Origin: Neodiprion pinetum | Taxonomy: Eukaryota; Arthropoda; Insecta; Hymenoptera; Diprionidae | Assembly (NCBI RefSeq): GCF_021155775.2 | Contig: NC_060233.1 | Span: 18,114,537 to 18,178,536 of the forward strand | Direction: 5' to 3' | DNA: 64,000 nucleotides | Shown: positions 47,600-57,740 of the stretch, piece after piece | Layout: each line of letters begins with the position of its first letter | How positions within the stretch are numbered: the first letter of the stretch is position 1 | Translations under genes and position numbers: made by a program | Notes under the pieces: generated by a model | Seen by the model: only the letters and a program-made list of their open reading frames with translations | Database searches by the model: none | Told to the model about the DNA's origin: nothing

Positions 47600-48517
47600 A
47601 TGACAATGGAGAAAGGGGGAGTTTCAAGCAGCAGACAAGGTGATGAAGATGGTGGATGGTCGGAAGTATCACAAAAGAAAGAGGAAAATAAAATTGTAAC
47701 TGCGAAGAACCAAATAAGCCATAGAATAATATCCAACAAATATTCGTATAACCAGGCAAGAGGACGACCAGGATCGATGTTGACCACAAGAGAAAGAGGT
47801 ATTTTGCGGAATGAACAGCAACGCAAATATAGAGAAAAAAATAATATGAAGAAGGTGATTTTGGAGAATAACCGGCAGAGCGGTAGTAAAAATAATTCAA
47901 CGAAGGGTATTGAAGAATTTGAAGAATCGATTGTGATGATTGATTTAGAAAATAAATCAAGAGGACGACCAACCAATGTGATGGACATAGAAGAGCGAAA
48001 ACTTAGACGACGAGAACAGCAGCGAAAATATAGGGAAGCGAACAAAAAATATCATACTGACTTTTCAACCAACGAACAGAAAGGAGGAGTTTCAACCAGC
48101 AGACAAGGCGATGGAGACGGTGGATGGTCGGACGTATCACAAGAGAAAAAGGAGAATGAAATTGTAAGTGCGAAGAACCAAATAAGCCAGAGAATAATAA
48201 TAAACAAATATTCCTACAACCAGGCAAGAGGACGACCAGGATCTATGTTAACCATAAGAGAAACAGGTGTTTTGCGGAGTGAACAGCAACACAAATATAG
48301 AGAAAAAAATGATATAAAGAAGGTGATTTTGGAGAATAACGGGCAGAGCGGTAGCAAAAATAATTCAGCAAGTCAAGGAGATAGATCGATATCAATAGAG
48401 AAGGAACACCAATTTTCAACCAACGAATGGAAGCTTGGATTGATGAAAAAAAGAAAAGTAAGCACAGAAGGAATTAAAGTGGACAGCAAGTGCAGACCTG
48501 TCATCAAATCAACATGA
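47600..48517 (+). CDS. AT-hook/charged protein with a duplicated 97-residue unit
   Basis: An intact 305-residue ORF, highly charged and rich in Lys, Glu, Asn and Ser. Residues about 5-100 and 163-260 are near-identical copies of one unit that begins KGGVSSSRQGD and contains DGGWSEVSQ, NKYSYNQARGRPGSML, EQQRKYREKN and ILENN. Between them is a third, shorter variant with SRGRPTNVMDIEERKLRRRE. Each copy has an RGRP core like an AT-hook followed by an EQQRKYRE basic helix, suggesting DNA binding. The DNA units are about 47612-47905 and 48090-48375. Similar RGRP-plus-REQQRKYRE segments occur near the start of Helitron-encoded proteins in insects, as far as I recall. Together with the OTU fragment upstream and the Helitron-like 3' end downstream, this suggests a truncated Helitron gene. 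Start 47600 is the first well-placed ATG; function unknown. Confidence 0.6.
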   Translation: MTMEKGGVSSSRQGDEDGGWSEVSQKKEENKIVTAKNQISHRIISNKYSYNQARGRPGSMLTTRERGILRNEQQRKYREKNNMKKVILENNRQSGSKNNSTKGIEEFEESIVMIDLENKSRGRPTNVMDIEERKLRRREQQRKYREANKKYHTDFSTNEQKGGVSTSRQGDGDGGWSDVSQEKKENEIVSAKNQISQRIIINKYSYNQARGRPGSMLTIRETGVLRSEQQHKYREKNDIKKVILENNGQSGSKNNSASQGDRSISIEKEHQFSTNEWKLGLMKKRKVSTEGIKVDSKCRPVIKST

Positions 48518-48560
48518 AGGAATTCGCCTGTCTACTAGACAATGCGTAAGGAAATAGTGA

Positions 48561-48640
48561 GGCGCGCAGCGCCGAGTGCCCGAGGCGCGTAGCGCCGAGA
48601 TGGGGTTGGCGCGCGAAGCGCGCAGGGGCGAAGCCCCTAG
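48561..48640 (+). mobile_element. Helitron-type 3' end with stacked hairpins
   Basis: A GC-rich island (GGCGCGCAGCGCC-like, GGCGCGTAGCGCC, GCGCGCGAAGCGCGC, AGGGGCGAAGCCCCT) ends CTAG at 48640, followed by T. A hairpin just before CTRR and insertion in front of T are the marks of a Helitron 3' terminus. The matching 5' TC end was not identified. Confidence 0.6.
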
Positions 48641-48677
48641 TAACTGAAAAAAAAAGACTTTTTAGCAATTCACAAAC
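48641..48677 (+). repeat. Right copy of the direct repeat flanking the OTU/AT-hook cassette
   Basis: Begins immediately after the Helitron-type CTAG end; counterpart of 46973-47008. Confidence 0.85.
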
Positions 48678-48979
48678 GTGGCAAAACTGCAGTATGATAG
48701 ATTATGGTGCTTCATTCAAAGGTGAGTTACTAAATTGCAGCACTTACGAACCGTATAAACATGTTCATTAACTCAATGATAAAAACATTGTAATCCAAAA
48801 AAATGGTTAATCCATATGTTGCTGGTTGCTTCAGCCTCCTATACATATAATTATTAGACGCTTGTACGTGAGCATATACATCGAAGCAAGGAATGCGGTG
48901 TTGCCAAATTATATACTACGTTATTCAAGTAGAAGGTTGAAATTCTTTGACTTACTGCGTACCAGGGCTACTTCGTTAA

Positions 48980-50760
48980 GGTTTCCATACGGAAAGGCCG
49001 TTTTAATATCAAATTGACCAAGACATAGTTTTTCATAAAAAACGTATTTTTATAATCTATGCCTTCCTTTTGTGTGTACCCTTTTTTATACCCTTATTTT
49101 TTTTGATATTATATTTTATACCCTTTTATCACTAACCGTGCTTTGAATCTTTCTGTACCATCTAACTTTACTTTTTCAGTAAAAACCCATCAGCCACTTA
49201 AAACCCATTTAATCTCCGGTTTTTCTACTAGCTCCAGGTTCCGTTTTCATCCAACGATTTAATCTCATCTATCGTCGCGTCACGCCAATACTCTTTCTCA
49301 ACGGATATAATTGCTTCATTATACGTAGATGTTAGTTTTTGTGAAACAAAAGTTATTGGACAGCCGTAAAAATCTGTTCGTTTAATATATAACCTATCGC
49401 GTAACCGTTCTTGATTATTCTCTGAAGATTGCAAAGGCTCCTTTTTTCTCGTTTCATTCTCTTCGACTTCAGTTTCAGTTGTAGCAGAAGATTCATCATT
49501 AACTTTGTCATTGTTAAAAATTATATTACTAACTTTAACTCATAATGTTTCCACTTTAAATAGAATTCCATTACTAATAACAACATCTTTTATGTTTGGA
49601 ACATATAGATACGCGATATCCTTTACAATTTTCATGATAACCAACTAAATAACCCATTTTCGATTATTTATAAAGTTTCTTTCGCTATTCGTAAGGTATA
49701 ATATGCGTACAAAACATCTTGTTCCTAATACGTTTATATTATTAATTTAAGGCGTTTTATTATACCCCAATTTATAAGGCGTCTTATTATCATCCTTTGT
49801 TGGGCCTGTTCTATTAATTACATCTTCTGTGGTGTTTACCGCTTCAGCCGAAAGAAACAAGGGAAAATTCGGATTCGAATATAGCATTGACCTTGCGGGT
49901 TCTAAAAGTGTTCTATTTTCGCGTTCATCTGTTCCATTTTGCTTGGTTGTACATAGTACATTGACGGTATATTTAATTCCTTTATCTTTAAGAAAATTTT
50001 CTCTTCACTTGTTAGTATAATACATTTTTTTCCGCCATCGCTATGAATTTATTTAATATCTCGGCTAAATGGCTTTCATTCTCAGAACAAAAAGATTTTA
50101 ATTTTTCAAAAACTTCTAATTCATGTATAATAAAATAAATCTTACGAAAACTCGAAAAATCATTTTTAAAACTAACGAAATACAACTTTCTACCAACAGA
50201 CTCTAGTTCTATCGCACCGCAAACATCGGTATACATTATTTCACGCTCTTTAGTCGCCCGTTAAACTTTTTCATGAAAAATTAATCTGTATCACTTTCCA
50301 TAAGCACATCCGTCACAAAAGAAATCATGATCATAAAACTTTACATTCATAAATTTTAAAAACTCTCATACGTTTCGAACATTTTGATGGCAAAGTCTTT
50401 CATGCCATAATTGTAACGTACTAAGGTCATTTTTATTCATTATATCCGCTTGCTCGGAAAAATTACACACTTATGGCATTGTAACGCGTTCATCTGATTT
50501 AAACAAATTTGCATACTCAGAACTTGTTACTATTGTGTTGTTGTTACGTTTCAAAAAACATTGCGTACCTTGATTAGTTCTTAAATGATCTATATCTTTT
50601 TTACCTGCACACTTTACAGGGAATAAATTATGCACTGCATCTGGTACAAACAATACATCACGCATCGTCACTTCGACTCGTTTATTATACACATACATTT
50701 CGATATCTCTGTTACCTTTTGTCGCTCCTGAATCTACTATTCAGGCATCGTCTTCCCTGG
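48980..50760 (-). pseudogene. Copia integrase and first part of reverse transcriptase
   Basis: At 50698-50471 is the pre-integrase region (RDVLFVPDAVHNLFPVKCAG). At 50236-50012 the integrase core begins YTDVCGAIELES with YFVSFKNDFSSFRKIYF. At about 49434-49228 the reverse transcriptase opens with EYWRDATIDEIKSLDENGTW, and the QFDIKTAF block is at about 48985-49020, adjacent to the insertion. Several stops and frameshifts separate the pieces. The order and spacing are normal for Copia. Confidence 0.7.
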
Positions 50761-50888
50761 CGCTTTTGCTCATAATCAATGCTTGTTTTGATGAATTATT
50801 TCCTTGGTTGTTATTATTATTCGGCATTTAATTATAGCATGCTTCATTTCAATCGTTACTCTGATTGCTTCGATTCTGCAAACAATTA

Positions 50889-51392
50889 CTACTTCGGTGC
50901 CCTTTTGTCTCGAACATAAAACATCGAAAACAATTTTTTATTAGGTGGCCTGTTCTGCATTTCCACAGTTGTAGCATGTCTGTGTCTCGTTATAATTTCG
51001 ATCCTGTGGATCGTATTTAGACTTGTTTGCTGTTCACCTTTTGGTATAGTATTCCACTCGGACTTTGTAACCAACGCCGCTGATGATTCGTAGACGTCTT
51101 CTTGTTCTTGTAATCTTGTTGTTTCGCCCATCAAGCGAGCTGTCAGATTCTGCAGATTTTTGCTTGTTTCCTCCATCGAGTTCCACGCACTATGAAAATG
51201 GTTGAATTTCCTAGGCAGAGAGGACAAAATTCTCACAAGTAACATGCTCTCTGGTCCCTCGCTTCCACGCGTCTTCATTTTACTTGCCAACAGCTCAATT
51301 TTTGGTAAGCTATATGCCACATTTTCGCTTTTATTCCACTTACAGTGAAAAAATTGTTTGTGCACTACTAATGGATTTCCATCGAACTTCAT
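50889..51392 (-). pseudogene. Copia gag-like protein, broken in the zinc knuckle
   Basis: A UBN2/gag-type helical segment with LPRKFNHFHSAWNSM and NLTARLMGETTRLQEQE. The zinc knuckle that should follow is split between frames (CYNCGN in one frame and GHLIKNC in another, around 50940-50985), showing a small indel. The frame begins near 51392 with KFDGNP. No LTR or primer-binding site was recognised to its right. Confidence 0.65.
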
Positions 51393-51527
51393 GTCACAAA
51401 TAGAATTCAGATTCTGTTACATTTACAACAAAGCGCCATTTATACCAGTGATCACGATCACGTAGTTGATCAACATTTGACGATTCCCTTGTTATTGCCG
51501 ATTTCTGTATGTGCTACACAAACAATT

Positions 51528-51651
51528 CCCTCTCCCTCTCCCTCTCCCTCTCCCTCTCCCTCTCCCTCTCCCTCTCCCTCTCCCTCTCCCTCTCCCTCTC
51601 CCTCTCCCTCTCCCTCTCCCTCTCCCTCTCCCTCTCCCTCTCCCTCTCCCT

Positions 51652-51693
<42 letters not shown>
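51528..51693. repeat. (CCCTCT)n passing into (CT)n microsatellite
   Basis: About 135 bp of CCCTCT units followed by about 30 bp of pure CT, ending exactly where the non-LTR element starts. ORFs reading through it are artefacts. Confidence 0.95.
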
Positions 51694-51697
<4 letters not shown>

Positions 51698-52077
51698 GTG
51701 CTTACCTCAGGTGCAGGATTTTCCTATATTTTTTCGGACTTTACGGTTCGGTTTTATTTTGTGTAGTGGTATCCCCTGAGTTTCGGTGTACCTCTCACTG
51801 TTCTGACTGTAATCTATTCCCTGTAACTGTGCTTTCAGTGTTTTATTTAATCGTTTAAAGTGAAATTTTATAACTGCCACTTTGAGTGACTTAATTCAGC
51901 TGTTAGCCGCTAGAGTGTGATTGCGTGAGCTGGTTTTATGTGTGTCTATTGGCATATTACGTACAAGCACACATAGGTCAATCCTAATACTGTTGGTGAT
52001 AGTGTTTACATTGTTTTTACCTCAGCTGCTCTGATAATCTCCAGATTGCCTAAACATCTATTTACACTCACCTTACT

Positions 52078-53178
52078 ATGACGCAACGTTGTGGTCTCTG
52101 CAGCGGCTTCGTGTCGGAATCAGACATTGGCTGTCAGGGTGTCTGTGCGAGGTCATTTGACGCAAGTTGTATAAAAAAACACTTGGGACTGTCTTCTAAA
52201 CCCGTACCTGGAGCATTTCAGTACATGTGTACTATTTGCAGTCTTTCTCCAGGTGAGGCTATGCGAGAGCCGGGTACCGCAGCTACCGCCGGTACTTCCG
52301 GGGTGCGTAAAGAACTGGGTGAAGGTCGTGTTTTTGGGGGTCGGCCTGTCTCAATCACCTCACTGGCCAGTGAACTCCGTACCATTTCAGGGGCGATGGA
52401 AACTGTCCTAAAAAAACTAGACAATTTCGAGGACATCAAAAAGAGGCTGGACTGCTGTGCGCAAAAGCTCGACAGTGTTGCATCAGTAACGCAGCAGCTG
52501 GTGCCTAAGGTTGATGAGCTGACGCGGTCTAATGCCGCTCTAGCTGCCCGCTGTCAAACCCTCGAAGATCGCTCTGATGTGATTGAGAACAGGCTGTCAG
52601 ACCTGGCTGCATCGGTAGGATCGCTTCAAGAGTCATGCTCCTCCACCAATGCACTGAGAAGGTCTTGTCCGCTCACCTCTTCAAGGCTGGACCAACTGGA
52701 GAAGCAAAGTAAAGACTTCGAGGTTTTTGTGACGGGTCTTCCGGAGATTTCTGGCACTACTGTGCTAGGGATGGTGTCACGTCTTGCTGCTGCCCTGGGT
52801 GTTTCCTGTTCAGCTGGGGATATAGCTCACGCCTATCTAATTCCTTCTAAGGGCGACAAACCGCGTCCACTCATCATTCGTTTCACTTCCTGTGTGATAA
52901 GGGATATGTGGCTGGATAATTGGCAAGCTAAAAGTGGGCTACTAGCCAAGGATGTCGATGACTCTCTTCCTGCGGCTCGTGTCTTTGTTAACGAATCCCT
53001 GACATCCTCAGAGCGACTGCTCCTGAACTCCGCACGTAGCTATGCCCGTCAACACGGCTTCAAATATGTTTGGGCCAGGAGGGGTACAATATATATTAAG
53101 AAGACCACCGGAGAGGTGCCATTACGCATACGCACTCCAGCTGACCTGCCTACTGCTCAGCCCTCTGCGTCTCTGTGA
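52078..53178 (+). CDS. Non-LTR retrotransposon ORF1 (nucleic-acid-binding protein)
   Basis: An intact 366-residue ORF. The N-terminus is a cysteine-rich PHD-like finger (C5, C8, C19, C23, C31, C51, C54). Residues about 100-200 form a heptad-rich coiled coil (METVLKKLDNFEDIKKRL and onward), followed by an RRM-like segment with FEVFVTGLPEI and PLIIRFTS near 215-280, as in the FP-type ORF1 proteins of CR1-like elements. The product would coat element RNA. It ends in TGA at 53176-53178, and ORF2 continues in the same frame directly after it. ATG 52078 is the first in frame. Confidence 0.8.
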   Translation: MTQRCGLCSGFVSESDIGCQGVCARSFDASCIKKHLGLSSKPVPGAFQYMCTICSLSPGEAMREPGTAATAGTSGVRKELGEGRVFGGRPVSITSLASELRTISGAMETVLKKLDNFEDIKKRLDCCAQKLDSVASVTQQLVPKVDELTRSNAALAARCQTLEDRSDVIENRLSDLAASVGSLQESCSSTNALRRSCPLTSSRLDQLEKQSKDFEVFVTGLPEISGTTVLGMVSRLAAALGVSCSAGDIAHAYLIPSKGDKPRPLIIRFTSCVIRDMWLDNWQAKSGLLAKDVDDSLPAARVFVNESLTSSERLLLNSARSYARQHGFKYVWARRGTIYIKKTTGEVPLRIRTPADLPTAQPSASL

Positions 53179-53181
53179 CGT

Positions 53182-56084
53182 GTGCAACGGACATCGACGT
53201 CGACGTCACCTGCTACCCTAGCTGCTCGACCCAACGCACATCTTCGAGACTCGGACTGTTTGACGATCTGTCATGCGAATGTGCAATCGCTTGTTCCGCA
53301 TTTCGATGAATTTCTCAGTTATTTTTCAGACAGTTTCTACCATGTCATAGCAGTCTCTGAATCGTTCCTTCATGATCTTATTCCCGATGAAGTTATCGGG
53401 ATTCAAGATTACATCCTTTTTCGGAACGACAGATTAGGCAAGGGCGGAGGTGGGGTTGCGGTATATGTCCACAAAAGTTTAAATGCGCGGTTAATCTCAT
53501 CCTCGCCTAATCTCTATTGTCACAAGCCTGAGTATCTGATTATGGAGATTATCGTACCGAACGCCTCTAAACTTCTGTTTGCTGTCGTCTATCGACCTCC
53601 GAAAATTGGTTTTTTATCAGAGTTTGAGGATGCTTTTATGCAACTTGCGCAATCATATAAGAATCTCGTTATTGTAGGAGATTTTAACGCCAACCTTAAC
53701 TCTGACTCGTTTGACTCCCGTCAACTCTTAGGTATTTTTCATTATAATGGCCTTCATGTTGTCCCGTATCGGGCGACTCATCATACTGCGCACTCACATA
53801 CCTGGTTAGACCTTTGTATTGTTGACGATATCGCTAAGGTTTCAGCTAATGGGCAATCTGGTACCCCTTTTCTTTCAGGCCATGAGCTTATTTACATTAA
53901 ATACTTGCTTAGGGTGCCTAAGTTGGCGACTAGATTAATCAGGTACCGAGATATCAAAAATATTGACCAGCAGTCCTTCAATCGTGACCTCCTTGGTCTT
54001 GACTGGTCTCCTATTTTCGATAGGTTTGTGAATATCGATGATAAAGTAGCCTTGTTTAATGAGCATGTGCTTAGTACTTTGGACACCTATGCCCCCTTTA
54101 AAACTTGTCGTCCTAAGCGTCAACCAGCTCCGTGGTTGTCTGAAGTTATCCGTGACCGTATCAAAGAACGGAACGTGTGTTTTAGGGCATTCAAAAAATC
54201 TGGTTCTGTGACTCTCTATGGCGAGTACAAGGCTGCTCGGAATCGAGTTCAGTTGGAAATTCATGAAGCTAAATCGGGCTATTATGAAGATCTGTTTTCC
54301 GCCCTAACTACTCCTAAGTCTTTATGGCGAGAATTCAGGCATCTTGGCCTCTGCAAGCAGCGTCAAGGTGTAGTCCATGCTGAGTTCACGACCGCTCAAC
54401 TTAATAGTCATTTTGCTAGGATTGCCAATTCTGCCTGCCATTGCACGGTCAGTCCAATCGTACTCGATTCCGAGTCCGCTTTTGACTCTGAGCGCTTTTA
54501 CTTTAAACACATCACTCCTACTTATCTCGCAGAATGTTTACTCTCCTCGAAAACTGAAGCCTGTGGTTGTGATGGGATTCCGGCAAGCTACTTACGTTTG
54601 GTTATACAATCATTGCTCCCTTTTGTGCTGGAAATTTATAATTACTCGCTGACTTATTCTGTCTTCCCCCTTAAGTGGATGAAAGCGTTAATTCAGCCTA
54701 TCAATAAGATAAAAAATCCAACCTCGCTTGACGACTTCCGTCCTATATCTATTCTTTGTGCTCTCTCCAAGGGTATTGAAAGGATTGTTTACATCGAGTT
54801 AACTGCTTATTTGGAGTCAAAGTGCTTGTTGGATCCCTATCATTCGGGTTTTCGTCACGGGTACAGCACTCAGTCTGCCTTAATTAAACTAACGGATGAC
54901 GTTAAAAAAGCTATTGATAACCGGATGATCACTCTTATTGTGCTATTCGATTTCCGAAAAGCTTTCGACACTGTCTGTCATGCGAAGCTGTTAGATAAAT
55001 TAAAAGCTCTTAACTGCTCAGCTTCGGCGGTTGAATGGCTTAGGTCGTATTTGAGTGATCGACGTCAAGCGGTCAAGGGGTCAGATGGGGATTTATCCTC
55101 CTGGGTTGATATTCACTCGGGGGTCCCGTAGGGCTCGGTGCTGGGTCCGTTACTATTTTCCATTTTTTCAACAACTTACCCGCATCGATACGTTACTGTA
55201 AGCATGTCTTGTACGCTGATGATCTACAAATTTACCTTCCATTCCTACCATCAAATATTGCCGAGGGCGTAAGTAAAGTCTCGCGTGATGTACAAGCAAT
55301 TCATGATTGGGCCGGTGACAATTGTTTGAAAATCAATTTCGGAAAGACGAAGGGAATGTTTTGTGGTAGTTCCAAATTCATTAACAGGCTAGATGCCTCT
55401 CATCTACCACTAATTAAGGTTGGGAATCATACAATCGAGTATGTCAACAGGGTCCGTAACCTTGGACTAATTATGAATTCGACTCTAACATGGAATGACC
55501 ATGTTGATGTAATTTGCAACAGGGTCAACAGGGTTTTATACCATTTGAAAATAAACAAGGAACTGTTTTCTGGTTCTCTTCGTAAATAGTTAGTTACGGC
55601 TCTTATATTTCCTCACCTCGATTATTGTTCAGCAGTCTATATTAATCTACCTGGTGTACTTGATATTAAGCTCCAGCGACTTACTAACGCCTCTGTTAGA
55701 TTTATTACAGGCGTAGCGAGGGATGAGCATATTACGGGACACCGACTTGAGTTGGGCTGGCTAACTCAGCGAAATAGGAGGCTATACTCAATCGGTTCTT
55801 ATCTTTTTACTATTTTACGCTCAGGTAGGCCAATTTATTTGGCTGAGACGTTGCAACCAGCTGAGGCGCGGTCGCAACGTATTGCTGTCAATACGGGAGC
55901 TACTGCCAGGCTTTGCATTCCGCACTGCCGCACGGTCTGTTACCAAAAATCATTTATAGTCAGTGCCTGCTATTTGTGGAATTCACTCCCACAGAACATT
56001 GTTGACAGTGACAGGCTAGCTACGTTCAAGGTCAAACTTTATGATTATTACTTAAATCTCGAGCAACAAAGATTTGATTCTTAG
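53182..56084 (+). pseudogene. Non-LTR retrotransposon ORF2 (endonuclease + reverse transcriptase), three lesions
   Basis: The AP-type endonuclease lies in the first 230 residues: HANVQSL, VSESFLHD, VVYRPP, VGDFNANL and SGHELI. The reverse transcriptase starts near KALIQPINKIKN and has FRPISIL, FRHGYSTQSAL, LFDFRKAFDTV (first catalytic Asp) and, after breaks, LYADDLQIY. The C-terminal region includes FPHLDYCSAVY and CYLWNSLP and ends at 56084. Lesions: in-frame TAG at 55129-55131 within the GVP-GSVLGP block, a one-base loss near 55168, and an in-frame TAG at 55587-55589. No ATG lies near the start. The frame follows ORF1's TGA directly, so normal expression may use readthrough or reinitiation. 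Unlesioned, the enzyme would nick target DNA and copy element RNA in place. Confidence 0.85.
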
Positions 56085-56094
56085 CAGTAGTTAT

Positions 56095-56650
56095 TTTCCT
56101 CGTCTAAAATATGAGGCTATTTTATTTTATTTTATTTTATTTTGTTTTATTATTTTATTCCAGTGAATCTATTTTCATGTTTATTGTGTTTATTGTTCTC
56201 TGCCCTGCTAGCCTTCTGTTTCTGTTTCTTACTGTCACGAGACAATTTTCGCCCCGGCTATGTCTTTATCTATAATCCTATTATATATGTATATATTTTA
56301 TTTATTTTTATTTTTATTTCTATATTTTATTTTTTATTTTTCGGCTCACTCCCCGAGTTGTTATGCTTGAGTACTGGCGGTCTCAACTAATCCTATTCTG
56401 TTTCTTTCTCTATCTTTACTTACTTCTACCTATTTATTTATTTATTTTTACACATTTACATATCTATTTATCTATTTATTTATTTATTTTATTTATTTTC
56501 TATCAATGTTATTGTGTGTTATTTTTATTTTATTTTGTATTAATTAATTAATTTACTTATTTTCGTATTTATTAATTTTTCTGTTTTCGTTCTTGATTAT
56601 ACATATGCCGCCTGAGGGGACTTGTCCCAGGGCGAATAAATAAACGCTTT
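56095..56650 (+). other. 3' UTR of the non-LTR element
   Basis: Low-complexity T/A-rich DNA with TATTTTATTTTATTTT runs, then GCCGCCTGAGG and AATAAATAAACGC immediately before the CT repeat. Confidence 0.6.
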
Positions 56651-56674
56651 TCTCTCTCTCTCTCTCTCTCTTGA
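56651..56674. repeat. (CT)n microsatellite at the 3' junction
   Basis: About 11 CT units between the first non-LTR element and the truncated second one; same motif as the run at its 5' edge. Confidence 0.9.
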
Positions 56675-57740
56675 TTCAGCTCTCACTTGGTTTTTCTCGT
56701 ACTTAACGGGTAGATCGCAAGCCGTTATAGATGATCAGGGCGAATCTTCTAACTGGCTTAATACTACAGCTGGTGTTCCACAGGGTTCAGTTCTTGGACC
56801 ACTGCTTTTCACCCTTTTCTTAAATGACATTGGAAACAATTTACGTTATTGTCAGCGAATGATCTTTGCAGATGACATGCAAATCTATTTGCACTGTTTA
56901 CCATCTGAAATAAATGATGCGATGACCAAGGTTTCCCACGATGCCCAGGTCATTGCTGAGTTTTCTCGTTCGAACGGTCTAACTCTAAACATATCAAAAT
57001 CGAAAGCTATTATTCTTGGCAGCAATTCCTATGTTCGTAACATTGATTTGACTACTCTACCATCCATTTCTATCGGTAACAATCCCCTACCTTATGTATC
57101 GAACGTCCACAATCTAGGCATCCTCCTTGACAATGATCTCTCATGGAACCACCACATCTCTTTGATATCGCAGAAAATATATGCGATACTACATAAACTT
57201 AAACATCACAAAAACTCACTTTCTGTACCGCTTCGTATTAAACTGATCAGGACTCTCGTATTCCCTCATGTAGACTACTGTTGTCTTGTATATAATGATT
57301 TAACTGACGAACTAAATACTAAACTTCAGCGTTTGATAAACTCGTGCATTCGTTTCATTTTAATTTACATCGTGATGAACGCATTACTTCTTACCGTCTA
57401 CAGCTGAATTGGCTAAATGTGAGCAATCGTCGAAGATATTTTCTTGGCATAATGACATACCGTATCCTCTTTATGAAATCACCTCTCTATCTAAAGCTTC
57501 TCCTTCGCAAACTCGACCCTGATCTGCGACGTTCTTTTCGACTTCCTTCTTCCTCCATTTTTCATATCCCTATTCATAGAACAGCAACGTATCACTGCTC
57601 TTTTCGACTCACTGCAGCATATCTCTAGCACTCGTTACCAGCTAATATCACTTCCTCCCCTACTCTAAATATATTTAAATCACAACTTTATGCACATTTT
57701 TTGCAGCTAGAGCAGGGTTTGTTAAGTGCTCAGACATAAT
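56675..57740 (+). pseudogene. 5'-truncated second non-LTR element, reverse transcriptase C-terminal half
   Basis: The open frame starts at the CT repeat inside the reverse transcriptase. It shows WFFSYLTGRSQAV, AGVPQGSVLGPLLF, then IFADDMQIYL with both catalytic Asp, LGILLDNDLSWNHHI and FPHVDYCCLVYND. At about 57355 a small deletion shifts the frame; the continuation (57344-57628) has ITSYRLQLNWLNV and ends LTAAYL. It is related to but distinct from the element on its left. 5' truncation is normal for target-primed insertion. Confidence 0.75.

Larger units (their letters stand above)
46657..48979. mobile_element. TTAA-flanked insertion inside Copia
   Basis: TTAA at 46657-46660 and 48976-48979. 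Just inside are similar inverted ends, GGAAGTACCCTCGGT on the left and, complemented, CGAAGTAGCCCTGGT on the right. The flanking Copia reverse-transcriptase reading is continuous and in frame if this segment and one TTAA are left out, which fixes the boundaries. It is probably a piggyBac- or Kolobok-type non-autonomous element into which the OTU/AT-hook cassette later arrived. Confidence 0.7.
45540..51420 (-). mobile_element. Dead Ty1/Copia retrotransposon split by a 2.3-kb insertion
   Basis: Gag, protease/integrase, reverse transcriptase and RNase H segments lie in Copia order from right to left on the minus strand. The reverse transcriptase is interrupted at 46657-48979 by a TTAA-flanked insertion. 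Long terminal repeats were not recognised at either end, and multiple stops and frameshifts break the polyprotein. Confidence 0.8.
51694..56651 (+). mobile_element. CR1-like non-LTR retrotransposon, nearly full length, dead
   Basis: Has a 5' UTR of about 385 bp, ORF1, ORF2 with endonuclease and reverse transcriptase, and a T/A-rich 3' UTR ending near AATAAATAAACG. It is bounded on both sides by CT microsatellite DNA. The clade is judged from the AP-endonuclease order, YADD, LGLIMN and WN-H motifs, and a PHD-like ORF1; Jockey-superfamily membership is likely, the exact clade is not proven. Confidence 0.8.

Noticed and set aside
47506..48045. 179- and 125-codon minus-strand hydrophobic ORFs
   Set aside because: Antisense of the repeat-bearing AT-hook ORF; hydrophobicity comes from its lysine/glutamate codons.
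51477..51858. Three overlapping Pro/Ser/Leu-repeat ORFs
   Set aside because: They are translations of the CCCTCT/CT microsatellite.
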